Below are positions 1-7,388 of a stretch of 64,000 bases of DNA, piece after piece; within the stretch, counting starts at the first letter, position 1; each line of letters starts with the position of its first letter. The stretch spans positions 930,001 through 994,000 of the forward strand of contig NZ_JAPEMA010000001.1 in NCBI RefSeq assembly GCF_026343185.1. Direction: 5' to 3'. The position numbers were made by a program, and so were the translations under genes. The stretch comes from Streptomyces sp. NBC_00091 (GTDB taxonomy: Bacteria > Actinomycetota > Actinomycetes > Streptomycetales > Streptomycetaceae). Below the pieces are notes generated by a model that was given only the letters and a program-made list of their open reading frames with translations, was not told where the DNA came from and ran no database searches.

Positions 1-436
1 TCAGCGCCACGCGGGCGACGCCGGTCTTGCCGGCCATCGGCCACATCTCCGGGTCGCGGGTGAGGGTGCCTTCCGGGTAAAAGGCGACGCATTCACCGCG
101 CTCGACGGCGGCCACGGCGGCCCGGAATGCGTCCAGGGCGTTGGTGGTCTCGCGGTAGACGGGGATCTGTCCGGATCCGCGCAGGATCATGCCGACAAAA
201 GGCACCTTGAAGAGTCCGGCCTTGGCGAGCAATCGGGGCACCCGGCCGGTGTTGTACTGGAAGTGCGCGTAGGAGAGCGGGTCCAGATACGAGTTGTGAT
301 TGACGGCGGTGATAAATCCGCCGTCGGCCGGAATGTGATCCATTCCCCGCCAGTCCCGCTTGAAGAGCACTACCAGCGGCGGTTTTGCGATGACCGCCGC
401 CAGGCGGTACCAGAAGCCGATTCTGCGGCGGGACAC
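1..436 (-). CDS. 1-acyl-sn-glycerol-3-phosphate acyltransferase family protein (partial, C-terminus beyond window)
   Basis: This is the N-terminal about 145 residues of a PlsC-type lysophospholipid acyltransferase, which transfers an acyl chain to lysophosphatidate at the membrane. The catalytic NHx4D motif is visible as NHNSYLD near residue 50, and the substrate-binding FPEGTR motif appears as FYPEGT near residue 125. The chosen start is GTG at 436, preceded by a good GAGGAAGG ribosome site. The rest of the gene lies left of the window. It faces away from cofC. In other Streptomyces, as I remember, an acyltransferase gene lies between gpsA and cofC, which fits. The exact substrate cannot be told from sequence. 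Confidence 0.85.
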   Translation of the reverse strand, partial: MSRRRIGFWYRLAAVIAKPPLVVLFKRDWRGMDHIPADGGFITAVNHNSYLDPLSYAHFQYNTGRVPRLLAKAGLFKVPFVGMILRGSGQIPVYRETTNALDAFRAAVAAVERGECVAFYPEGTLTRDPEMWPMAGKTGVARVAL

Positions 437-601
437 TCGGACACCTTCCTCTACGACCGGTGCGTGGCTTGGGCACCTTGTGGGCCGGACAAGTGTCGCC
501 CCAGGTCCGGTCTCTGTCGAGGACACCGTACGCCCCGCTCGGACCACAAGGCCCCGCTGCGGCCGCCCTGGGGCGACAATGGGCCGACTGATGACCGGGC
601 C

Positions 602-1483
602 ATGACCTGCCGATGGGTCGGGCGGGTGCCGGAGCGCACCGGAGGGAAGGGGTCAGCCACGAACGCCGTCTGGAGCCTGGTGGTCCCGCTGAAGCCCTTG
701 GCGCTGGCCAAGAGCCGTCTGGCGGCGGCGGTGGGCGCCTCCCGTCCCGGGCTCGCGCTGGCCTTCGCGCAGGACACCGTCGCGGGGGCGCTGGCCTGCG
801 CCTCCGTCACGGATGTGGTGGTCGTCACGGACGACGCCCTGGCGGGGGCGGAACTGGCCAGGCTGGGGGCCCGGATCCTGGCGGACGCCCCGGGCGCGGG
901 GCTCAACGCCGCGCTGGCCCACGGGGCGCGGGCGGTGCGCGCGGGGCGGCCCGGATCGCCGGTGGCCGCGATGAACGCGGACCTGCCCGCCCTGCGGCCG
1001 CCGGAATTGCTACGTGTGCTCGATACCGCGGCGGCTTTTCCCCGCGCATTTCTGGCGGACGCGGCGGGAATCGGCACCACCCTGCTTTCCGCCGGTCCGG
1101 ACGTGGAATTGGCACCCTCGTTCGGCGGCCCCTCCCGGGCCCGGCATTCGGCCTCCGGAGCGGTGGAAATCGCCCTGGCGGGCGTGGAGAGCGTACGCCG
1201 GGACGTGGACACCGGGGCGGACCTGCGGACCGCCCTCTCCCTCGGCGTGGGGCGGCACACGGCCCGATACAGTGCGCGTATGCAGGCGACCGCGTACACG
1301 TACGACTCCCAGACCCGCAGCGGCAGCGTGCTGCTGGACGACGGCACCCCGGTGCCCTTCGAGGCCGCGGCCTTCGACGCGGGGGGCCTGCGGCTGCTGC
1401 GGCCCGGGCAGCGGGTCCGTATCGAGACGGAGGGCGAGGGGCCGGCCCTGCGCATCACGCTGGTGACCCTGCAGACCTTCTGA
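602..1483 (+). CDS. cofC: 2-phospho-L-lactate (or phosphoenolpyruvate) guanylyltransferase CofC/FbiD with a C-terminal OB-like extension
   Basis: CofC/FbiD activates 2-phospholactate or phosphoenolpyruvate with GTP, an early step of coenzyme F420 synthesis. The core shows the nucleotidyltransferase start VPLKPLALAKSRLA, the conserved DDVVVVTDD-like strand (VVVVTDD) and AAMNADLPAL for metal and nucleotide binding. The core needs about 210 residues, but there is no stop codon. The frame continues into about 67 residues (from MQATAYTYDS, ATG at 1280) resembling a small cold-shock/OB barrel. The start is uncertain: ATG 602 and GTG 626 both have weak ribosome sites, while GGAGGGAAGGGG at 641-652 precedes no standard start codon. 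A terminator hairpin follows and is shared with hupS. Confidence 0.85.
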   Translation: MTCRWVGRVPERTGGKGSATNAVWSLVVPLKPLALAKSRLAAAVGASRPGLALAFAQDTVAGALACASVTDVVVVTDDALAGAELARLGARILADAPGAGLNAALAHGARAVRAGRPGSPVAAMNADLPALRPPELLRVLDTAAAFPRAFLADAAGIGTTLLSAGPDVELAPSFGGPSRARHSASGAVEIALAGVESVRRDVDTGADLRTALSLGVGRHTARYSARMQATAYTYDSQTRSGSVLLDDGTPVPFEAAAFDAGGLRLLRPGQRVRIETEGEGPALRITLVTLQTF

Positions 1484-1545
1484 GCCACCGGGCCACTACG
1501 CCGTCTTACGACCGCGCACGCCTCTGACCTGCGAAGAACGCACCG

Positions 1546-1579
1546 CGGGCCGGCTTCCCCAGGTGGGGAAGCCGGCCCG
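1546..1579. terminator. bidirectional terminator between cofC and hupS
   Basis: A perfect 15-bp inverted repeat (CGGGCCGGCTTCCCC and its complement) with an AGGT loop lies between the convergent ends of cofC and hupS. It has no long T tract, as is usual in Streptomyces. Confidence 0.85.
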
Positions 1580-1598
1580 GCGTGTGTGACTGGCGCCC

Positions 1599-2285
1599 TT
1601 ACTTCTTGCGGGCGGTGGTCTTCTTCGCGGTGGCCTTGCGCGTCGCCGTCTTCTTGGCGGGCGCCTTCGTCGCGGTGGCCTTCTTGGCCGCCGGGGCGGT
1701 CTTCTTCGCGGTGGCGGTGGCCTTCTTGGCCGTCGCCGTGGCCTTCTTGGCCGGGGCCGCCTTCTTGGCCGTGGCCGTGGCCTTCTTCGCGACCGTGGTC
1801 TTCGCCGCGGCCTTCTTGACGGTCGTCGCGGCCTTCTTCGCGACGGTCTTCTTCGCCACGGTCTTCTTGGCGACCGCGGTCTTCGCGGCGGCCTTCTTCG
1901 CCGTGGTGGCCTTCTTCGCGGCGGCCTTCTTGACCGTGGCGGAAGCGCCGCCGGTCAGGCTGCCCTTGGGGGCCTTCTTCACGGCGACCTCGTCGCCCTT
2001 GGGGAGCTTCTTGGTGCCGCTGACCAGGTCCTTGAAGCCCTGACCCGCACGGAAGCGGGGAACGGAGGTCTTCTTGACCCGGACGCGCTCACCCGTCTGC
2101 GGGTTGCGGGCGTAGCGGGCCGGGCGGTCGACCTTCTCGAACGAGCCGAAGCCCGTGACCGAGACCCGGTCGCCCGCGACGACCGCGCGGACCATGGCGT
2201 CCAGTACCGCGTCGACGGCGTCCGCGGCCTGCTGGCGGCCGCCCAGCTTGTCGGCAATCGCTTCTACGAGCTGCGCCTTGTTCAC
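1599..2285 (-). CDS. hupS: HU-family nucleoid protein with histone H1-like lysine/alanine tail
   Basis: This 228-residue DNA-binding protein has two parts. Residues 1-95 are a complete HU domain (start NKAQLVEAIADK, core VTGFGSFEKVDRPARYARNP with the DNA-intercalating arm, then VPRFRAGQGFKDLV). Residues about 105-228 are a repetitive basic tail of KKA, AKKAT and AKKTV units. The architecture is that of Streptomyces HupS, which compacts nucleoids in spores. The GTG start at 2285 follows GAAGGGGAAGAC and gives the canonical HU N-terminus; an upstream ATG would add 27 non-HU residues. The tail repeats make length polymorphism between strains likely. Transcription runs away from the small gene at 2430-2657 and ends in the hairpin at 1546-1579. 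Confidence 0.95.
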   Translation of the reverse strand: MNKAQLVEAIADKLGGRQQAADAVDAVLDAMVRAVVAGDRVSVTGFGSFEKVDRPARYARNPQTGERVRVKKTSVPRFRAGQGFKDLVSGTKKLPKGDEVAVKKAPKGSLTGGASATVKKAAAKKATTAKKAAAKTAVAKKTVAKKTVAKKAATTVKKAAAKTTVAKKATATAKKAAPAKKATATAKKATATAKKTAPAAKKATATKAPAKKTATRKATAKKTTARKK

Positions 2286-2429
2286 GTCTTCCCCTTCGGA
2301 GACTTCGCCAGAACGAATGTGTTCAAGCTTATTTCGCACGTTAGGCGGATATATACCGCAAATCAAACACGAAACGGGCTAATCACCCTAGTGCCGCAAC
2401 GATGTAGGCCGTTACGGAGTTCCTTCGCA

Positions 2430-2657
2430 TCAGTCGCCTTCAGGGAATCGACCCTCGTCGAGGTCCTTCATCAACCTGTCCAGGCGCCTTGCCGCATCGG
2501 CGAGATCATGCTTCGCCGCGGCCGTGACGACCAACAGCTTCCGGGACAGCGCCATCCTTACGCCCTCCGGGACTTGCAGTGCGCGCACCCTTGTGTGTGC
2601 TTCTTTCAACCGGTCCGCGACGAGTTCGTAGAGCTCGAGTTGACTGTCGCGTTCCAT
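2430..2657 (-). CDS. small conserved hypothetical protein, 75 aa
   Basis: A 75-residue acidic/basic helical protein starting MERDSQLELYELVADRL and ending DLDEGRFPEGD. It has no signal peptide, membrane segment or recognisable catalytic motif; heptad-like spacing of leucines suggests a helical bundle. The ATG at 2657 was chosen because the longer frame upstream (to 2762) runs through the leuD terminator hairpin and has no protein-like composition. A small gene between hupS and leuD is, as I remember, conserved in Streptomyces. No function can be assigned from sequence. Confidence 0.75.
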   Translation of the reverse strand: MERDSQLELYELVADRLKEAHTRVRALQVPEGVRMALSRKLLVVTAAAKHDLADAARRLDRLMKDLDEGRFPEGD

Positions 2658-2712
2658 GCACAGATTGTGCCATCTGGGGCGAGTTGTCGCCTCACGGGGC
2701 CTCAACATACGG

Positions 2713-2744
2713 CTGTGCCCCCCGCCGGAAGGCGGGGGGCACAG
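2713..2744 (-). terminator. terminator of leuCD
   Basis: A 14-bp perfect stem (CTGTGCCCCCCGCC and complement) with a GGAA tetraloop sits 50 bp past the leuD stop codon. Confidence 0.85.
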
Positions 2745-2794
2745 TGTTGGCGTTGTGATCACCCAAGGGTGAATAAGCGCTGATCAGGCAGGAA

Positions 2795-3388
2795 TCAGAG
2801 CCGAATCGTGCGCGGCTTGAAGGCCGGGCGGGTGCTTTCGTACGCGTCGATGTCCGCTTCGTTCTGAAGGGTGAGCGAGATGTCGTCCAGACCCTCCAGC
2901 AGACGCCAGCGGGCATTGTCGTCGAGCTCGAACTCCGCCTCGACGCCCTCGGCTCGGACCTTGCGGTCGACCAGGTCGACGGTGATCTCGGCGGTGGGGT
3001 CGGCCTCGGTCAGCTCCCACAGCCGGTCGACGGTCTCCTGCGGCAGGACGACGGTCAGCAGACCGTTCTTCAGGGAGTTGCCGCGGAAGATATCGGCGAA
3101 GCGGGAGGAGATGACCGTCTTGAAACCGAAGTTCTGCAGGGCCCAGACGGCGTGTTCGCGCGAGGAGCCGGTGCCGAAGTCGGGACCGGCGACCAGTACG
3201 GTCGCGCCGGCCCGCTCGGGACGGTTGGTGACGAACTCCGGGTCCTTGCGCCAGGCCTCGAAGAGCCCGTCCTCGAACCCGTCGCGGGTGATCTTCTTCA
3301 GCCAGTGGGCCGGGATGATCTGGTCGGTGTCGACGTTGCTGCGGCGCAGCGGAACGGCCCGGCCGGTGTGGGTGGTGAAGGCTTCCAT
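2795..3388 (-). CDS. leuD: 3-isopropylmalate dehydratase small subunit
   Basis: LeuD forms the swivelling domain of isopropylmalate isomerase, which converts 2-isopropylmalate to 3-isopropylmalate in leucine synthesis. The 197-residue protein has the family length and motifs: [14 protein letters not shown] near the N-terminus and [13 protein letters not shown] in the substrate loop. It starts 3 bp after the leuC stop, so both subunits are surely made from one transcript. A strong hairpin follows. Expression is likely set from the leuC promoter and the palindrome at 4970-4988. Confidence 0.97.
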   Translation of the reverse strand: MEAFTTHTGRAVPLRRSNVDTDQIIPAHWLKKITRDGFEDGLFEAWRKDPEFVTNRPERAGATVLVAGPDFGTGSSREHAVWALQNFGFKTVISSRFADIFRGNSLKNGLLTVVLPQETVDRLWELTEADPTAEITVDLVDRKVRAEGVEAEFELDDNARWRLLEGLDDISLTLQNEADIDAYESTRPAFKPRTIRL

Positions 3389-3391
3389 GGT

Positions 3392-4816
3392 TCAGACTCC
3401 GGCGGTCGCGGGGGCGTCGGACAGGTCGGCGGGCGAGGCCAGATGGCCCAGCACCGCGGTGGCCGCGGCCACCTGCGGGGAGACCAGGTGGGTACGCCCG
3501 CCCTTGCCCTGCCGGCCCTCGAAGTTGCGGTTGGAGGTGGACGCGGAACGCTCACCGGGCGCCAGTTGGTCGGGGTTCATGCCCAGGCACATCGAGCAGC
3601 CCGCGTGCCGCCATTCGGCGCCGGCCTCCTTGAAGACCTTGTCCAGGCCCTCCTCCACGGCCTGGAGGGCGACCCGGACCGAGCCCGGGACGACCAGCAT
3701 CCGTACGCCGTCGGCGACTTTGCGGCCCTCGATGATCCCGGCGACGGCGCGCAGGTCCTCGATGCGGCCGTTGGTGCAGGAACCTACGAAGACGGTGTCG
3801 ACCTTGATCTCGCGCAGCGGCTGTCCGGCCGTCAACCCCATGTATTCCAGGGCCTTTTCGGCGGACAGGCGCTCCGAAGCGTCCTCGTACGAAGCCGGGT
3901 CGGGGACGTTGGCCGACAGCGGCGCGCCCTGGCCCGGGTTGGTGCCCCAGGTGACGAACGGCGACAGCGCCGCGCCGTCGATGACGACCTCGGCGTCGAA
4001 GACCGCGTCCTCGTCGGTGCGCAGCGTCTTCCAGTACGCGACCGCCGCGTCCCAGTCCTCGCCCACGGGGGCGTGGTCGCGGCCCTCCAGGTAGTCGAAG
4101 GTGGTCTGGTCGGGGGCGATCATGCCCGCGCGGGCGCCGGCCTCGATCGACATGTTGCAGATGGTCATGCGGGCTTCCATCGAGAGCTTCTCGATGGCCT
4201 CGCCGCGGTACTCCAGGATGTAGCCCTGGCCGCCGCCGGTGCCGATCTTGGCGATGATCGCCAGGATCAGGTCCTTCGCGGTGACGCCGTCGGGCAGCGC
4301 GCCGGTGACGGTGATGGCCATGGTCTTCGGGCGGGCCAGCGGGAGCGTCTGGGTGGCCAGCACGTGCTCGACCTGGCTGGTGCCGATGCCGAAGGCCAGC
4401 GCGCCGAAGGCGCCGTGCGTGGACGTGTGCGAGTCGCCGCAGACCACGGTCGTGCCCGGCTGGGTCAGGCCCAGCTGGGGGCCCACGACGTGGACGACAC
4501 CCTGCTCGACGTCACCCAGCGAGTGCAGCCGGACACCGAACTCGGCGCAGTTGTTGCGCAGGGTCTCCAGCTGGGCCCGGGAGACCGGGTCGGCGATCGG
4601 CTTGTCGATGTCGAGGGTGGGGGTGTTGTGGTCCTCGGTCGCGATGGTGAGGTCCAGGCGGCGGACCTTGCGGCCGGCCTGGCGCAGCCCGTCGAAGGCC
4701 TGCGGGCTGGTCACCTCGTGCAGCAGGTGGAGATCAATGAAGAGGAGATCGGGCTCGCCCTCGGCGCGCCGGACGACGTGGTCGTCCCAGACCTTCTCCG
4801 CGAGTGTCCTACCCAT
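3392..4816 (-). CDS. leuC: 3-isopropylmalate dehydratase large subunit
   Basis: LeuC carries the [4Fe-4S] cluster of isopropylmalate isomerase. The 474-residue protein shows the aconitase-family signature: the first cluster cysteine in [15 protein letters not shown] and the other two in [21 protein letters not shown] is also present. The start ATG at 4816 gives [15 protein letters not shown], the usual N-terminus, and follows GGAGGGAAAGCG. A longer frame reaching 4933 would run into the regulatory region and was not used. The gene is divergent from ndgR across 185 bp that hold an operator-like palindrome. Confidence 0.97.
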   Translation of the reverse strand: MGRTLAEKVWDDHVVRRAEGEPDLLFIDLHLLHEVTSPQAFDGLRQAGRKVRRLDLTIATEDHNTPTLDIDKPIADPVSRAQLETLRNNCAEFGVRLHSLGDVEQGVVHVVGPQLGLTQPGTTVVCGDSHTSTHGAFGALAFGIGTSQVEHVLATQTLPLARPKTMAITVTGALPDGVTAKDLILAIIAKIGTGGGQGYILEYRGEAIEKLSMEARMTICNMSIEAGARAGMIAPDQTTFDYLEGRDHAPVGEDWDAAVAYWKTLRTDEDAVFDAEVVIDGAALSPFVTWGTNPGQGAPLSANVPDPASYEDASERLSAEKALEYMGLTAGQPLREIKVDTVFVGSCTNGRIEDLRAVAGIIEGRKVADGVRMLVVPGSVRVALQAVEEGLDKVFKEAGAEWRHAGCSMCLGMNPDQLAPGERSASTSNRNFEGRQGKGGRTHLVSPQVAAATAVLGHLASPADLSDAPATAGV

Positions 4817-4969
4817 CGCTTTCCCTCCGGCCGGCCGGTTGTGCCGGCGCTTATTTAGAGATCTGTGCGCCTGATCGCCCGCTACCCCACTTGCGGAACG
4901 ACGGCTCGGACCCAGTGGTTCGTGGACCCGCACATACAGACTCGCTCGTTCTTGGAAAATTTGAACTTG

Positions 4970-4988
4970 CGTTTCACAGTGTGAGACG
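4970..4988. promoter_or_regulatory. palindromic operator candidate for NdgR/AreB
   Basis: CGTTTCACA-G-TGTGAGACG is an inverted repeat with 9-bp arms and one mismatch. It lies 13 bp upstream of the ndgR start and about 150 bp from leuC. IclR-family regulators of this type (NdgR in S. coelicolor, AreB in S. clavuligerus) are known to bind the leuCD/regulator intergenic region, so this is the best candidate site. The assignment to the protein is inference. Confidence 0.6.
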
Positions 4989-5001
4989 TGAATATCGTTT
5001 C

Positions 5002-5718
5002 ATGGACAACTCTAGCGGCGTCGGCGTTCTCGACAAGGCAGCTCTGGTATTGAGCGCACTGGAGTCCGGTCCGGCCACCCTCGCCGGGCTGGTCGCGGCG
5101 ACAGGGCTCGCACGACCCACGGCACATCGCCTTGCCGTGGCACTGGAACACCACCGGATGGTGGCGAGGGACATGCAGGGCCGGTTCATCCTCGGTCCGC
5201 GGCTGGCAGAGCTTGCCGCCGCGGCCGGCGAGGACCGCCTGCTGGCGACGGCCGGACCGGTGCTCACGCACCTCCGTGACGTGACCGGAGAGAGCGCGCA
5301 GCTCTACCGGCGTCAGGGCGACATGCGCATCTGCGTGGCGGCCGCCGAGCGGCTGTCGGGCCTGCGGGACACCGTCCCGGTGGGCTCCACGCTCCCGATG
5401 AAGGCGGGATCGGCCGCGCAGATCCTGATGGCCTGGGAGGAGCCCGAGCGGCTCCACCGGGGCCTGCAGGGCGCGCGCTTCACGGCCACGGCCCTGTCCG
5501 GCGTACGGCGCCGCGGCTGGGCCCAGTCGATCGGCGAGCGGGAGCCCGGCGTGGCCTCCGTCTCGGCGCCCGTACGCGGCCCGTCGAACCGCGTGGTGGC
5601 CTCCGTGTCGGTCTCCGGGCCGATCGAGCGCCTGACCCGCCACCCGGGGCGCATGCACGCCCAGGCCGTCATCGACGCGGCCGCCCGACTGACGGAGGCC
5701 CTGCGCCGCTCCGGCTGA
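5002..5718 (+). CDS. ndgR: IclR-family regulator of amino-acid metabolism (NdgR/AreB type)
   Basis: This 238-residue protein has the IclR layout. Residues about 8-70 form the winged helix-turn-helix (VLSALESGPATLAGLVAATGL, then RPTAHRLAVALEHHRMV). The remainder is the ligand-binding domain, with VPVGSTLPMKAGSAAQILMA near residue 130. Length, start (MDNSSGVGVLDKAALVL) and position opposite leuC match NdgR of S. coelicolor, known to regulate leucine, valine and other amino-acid genes. The ATG at 5002 was preferred; an upstream in-frame extension covers the divergent promoter. The palindrome at 4970-4988 overlaps the likely promoter, suggesting autoregulation as well as control of leuCD. Confidence 0.93.
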   Translation: MDNSSGVGVLDKAALVLSALESGPATLAGLVAATGLARPTAHRLAVALEHHRMVARDMQGRFILGPRLAELAAAAGEDRLLATAGPVLTHLRDVTGESAQLYRRQGDMRICVAAAERLSGLRDTVPVGSTLPMKAGSAAQILMAWEEPERLHRGLQGARFTATALSGVRRRGWAQSIGEREPGVASVSAPVRGPSNRVVASVSVSGPIERLTRHPGRMHAQAVIDAAARLTEALRRSG

Positions 5719-5849
5719 CAACCTGCCCTGCTCCACCCACCCCCGGGCCCGGGGGCGCGTACGACGCCGCACACGTCCGAACTCGCGCCTCCGGGCCCGT
5801 ACTTGTACCCGCTACGGGCCGGCCCCGGAGCCGCTCCGGAAACACGGAA

Positions 5850-5880
5850 GAGGCCCTCCGCGATGATCGCGGAGGGCCTC
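5850..5880. terminator. terminator shared by ndgR and the tRNA cluster
   Basis: GAGGCCCTCCGCGAT with its complement forms a nearly uninterrupted stem of about 14 bp. It lies between the end of ndgR (+) and the last tRNA-Glu gene (-) and can serve both directions. Confidence 0.85.
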
Positions 5881-5889
5881 TCCTGTACG

Positions 5890-5962
5890 TACCCCCGACC
5901 GGATTCGAACCGGCGCTACCGCCTTGAGAGGGCGGCGTGCTAGGCCGCTACACAACGGGGGC
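5890..5962 (-). tRNA. tRNA-Glu (CTC), copy 1
   Basis: A 73-nt cloverleaf with acceptor GCCCCCG/CGGGGGT, T arm GGTTCGAATCC and anticodon CTC in the loop CTCTCAA; discriminator base A, no encoded CCA. It is identical to the two other tRNA-Glu genes here and last in the leftward cluster. Confidence 0.97.
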
Positions 5963-5983
5963 TAGCTTTGCTGCGGTACTGCG

Positions 5984-6055
5984 CTGGGCTACCAGGACTC
6001 GAACCTAGAATAAGAGAACCAGAAACTCTCGTGTTGCCAATTACACTATAGCCCA
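5984..6055 (-). tRNA. tRNA-Gln (CTG), copy 1
   Basis: A 72-nt tRNA with acceptor TGGGCTA/TAGCCCA, D stem GTGT/ACAC and anticodon CTG in loop TTCTGGT. The anticodon stem is AGAGT/TCTCT with a T-T mismatch next to the loop. There is no encoded CCA. It differs from copy 2 at one base pair of the anticodon stem. Confidence 0.95.
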
Positions 6056-6079
6056 AAGGTCTAGACCAGCCAGACTCTG

Positions 6080-6152
6080 TACCCCCGACCGGATTCGAAC
6101 CGGCGCTACCGCCTTGAGAGGGCGGCGTGCTAGGCCGCTACACAACGGGGGC
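6080..6152 (-). tRNA. tRNA-Glu (CTC), copy 2
   Basis: Identical over 73 nt to the tRNA-Glu at 5890-5962; anticodon CTC. Confidence 0.97.
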
Positions 6153-6213
6153 CCTAGCGATCCTGCATCAAGATCTCCGGGAGCGACCCTGGAGATCCCG
6201 CGGGAAGGATCTG

Positions 6214-6286
6214 TACCCCCGACCGGATTCGAACCGGCGCTACCGCCTTGAGAGGGCGGCGTGCTAGGCCGCTACACAACGGGGGC
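6214..6286 (-). tRNA. tRNA-Glu (CTC), copy 3
   Basis: Identical over 73 nt to the other two tRNA-Glu genes; anticodon CTC. Confidence 0.97.
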
Positions 6287-6313
6287 AAAGCACTGCGTTA
6301 CTACTGCACTGCG

Positions 6314-6385
6314 CTGGGCTACCAGGACTCGAACCTAGAATAAGGGAACCAGAAACCCTCGTGTTGCCAATTACACTATAGCCCA
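6314..6385 (-). tRNA. tRNA-Gln (CTG), copy 2
   Basis: A 72-nt tRNA with anticodon CTG. It matches copy 1 except that the second anticodon-stem pair region reads AGGGT/TCCCT instead of AGAGT/TCTCT, a compensated pair change. It is the first gene of the leftward tRNA cluster. Confidence 0.95.
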
Positions 6386-6473
6386 CCGAACTTCAAGACC
6401 CTGAGGGCCTTTCGTTTGGTTAGCGCCTCCGTTTCCCGGCCTTTCGGCCCGCTCCGGCGGCGCAGAAAGAACA

Positions 6474-7202
6474 TTACCGGATGCCTGACCGTGCTCCAAA
6501 ACGGGTATCCGCAGCCAGCAGCTCCGGCAGTCGGTCGAGTCCGGCGATCCGGTGCACGCCGTCGGGACCGGGCCCCCGGCCGCCGTCCCGGTCGAGCCAG
6601 ACCGCCGTCAGACCGGCGTCGCGGGCCCCCCGCGCGTCGATCTCCGGCTGGTCCCCCACGTACGCCACCTCGCCCGGCGGCAGCCCCAGTGCCTCGCAGG
6701 CGGCGAGGAAGGCGGCGGCGTCGGGTTTGCTCACCCCCAGCTCGGCGGCGCAGACCAGCACCTCGAAGCGGTCGCGCAGCCCGAGGTGGCGCAGCTTGGG
6801 GTCCTGGTTGGCCGCGGAGGAGTTGGAGAGCACCCCGTGCCGGTAGGTGTCGGCGAGGGCGTCCAGTACGGGCAGGACGTCCGGGAAGAGGACCCAGGCG
6901 GCCTTGTAGTGCTCGACGTAGCGGTCGAACCAGGCGTCGGCCTGTGCCTGCGTCATGGCGGGCTCGCCGAGGAAGTCCCGCACCCGGTCCCGGCGCTGCC
7001 CCTGGAAGGTGACCTCGCCGGCGGCGAAACGCGCCCAGTGCAGCTCCGTGAGCCTGCGCCACAGGGCGAGCGTCTCGGACGGGGATCCGTAGCGCTCCCC
7101 GATCCCCTCGTCCCGCAGGTGCGCCGCCAGCCCGGCCGAATCGGCCCCCGCGTAGTCGAAGAGGGTGTCGTCGATGTCCCACAGCACGGCGCGGATCGGC
7201 AT
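6474..7202 (-). CDS. HAD-superfamily hydrolase (phosphatase-like)
   Basis: A 242-residue haloacid-dehalogenase-fold hydrolase, probably a phosphatase of a small cytoplasmic metabolite. All four HAD motifs are visible: motif I DIDDTLFD at residues about 9-16 with the nucleophile Asp, motif II LSNSS, the motif III lysine in VSKPDAAAF, and motif IV GDQPEIDARGARDAG. A helical cap between motifs I and II makes it subfamily I. ATG 7202 (MPIRAVLWDIDD) is the usual start; an in-frame start 8 codons upstream is less likely. It lies between gltX and the tRNA genes on the same strand but is separated from gltX by a terminator. The substrate is not evident. Confidence 0.85.
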   Translation of the reverse strand: MPIRAVLWDIDDTLFDYAGADSAGLAAHLRDEGIGERYGSPSETLALWRRLTELHWARFAAGEVTFQGQRRDRVRDFLGEPAMTQAQADAWFDRYVEHYKAAWVLFPDVLPVLDALADTYRHGVLSNSSAANQDPKLRHLGLRDRFEVLVCAAELGVSKPDAAAFLAACEALGLPPGEVAYVGDQPEIDARGARDAGLTAVWLDRDGGRGPGPDGVHRIAGLDRLPELLAADTRFGARSGIR

Positions 7203-7335
7203 ACGGGCGAGCCTACGCCGACGCACCGTCCCGTGTGGGCCCGTCGGAGAAGTCCGCGGTGATCCGGATCACGGGCGCGGCCGCAATCCCCGGCGGCGTG
7301 AGCGTTCTCACCCCGGCGGGGCGGCGCGGGGAACG

Positions 7336-7374
7336 CCGAAGGGGCGGCAGCCGGGTCGGCTGCCGCCCCTTCGG
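7336..7374 (-). terminator. terminator of the FAHD-gltX operon
   Basis: A perfect 17-bp stem (CCGAAGGGGCGGCAGCC and complement) with a 5-nt loop lies 14 bp after the gltX stop. Confidence 0.9.
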
Positions 7375-7388
7375 GGATGCGGTGCGGG

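Noticed and set aside
1599..2000. Short repeats that could be taken for a CRISPR-like or tandem-repeat array
   Set aside because: The repeats are the codons of the Lys/Ala tail of HupS; periods are multiples of three and there are no spacers.
3152..4858. Open frame of 568 codons opposite leuC
   Set aside because: Shadow frame; leuC on the minus strand has all aconitase-family motifs.
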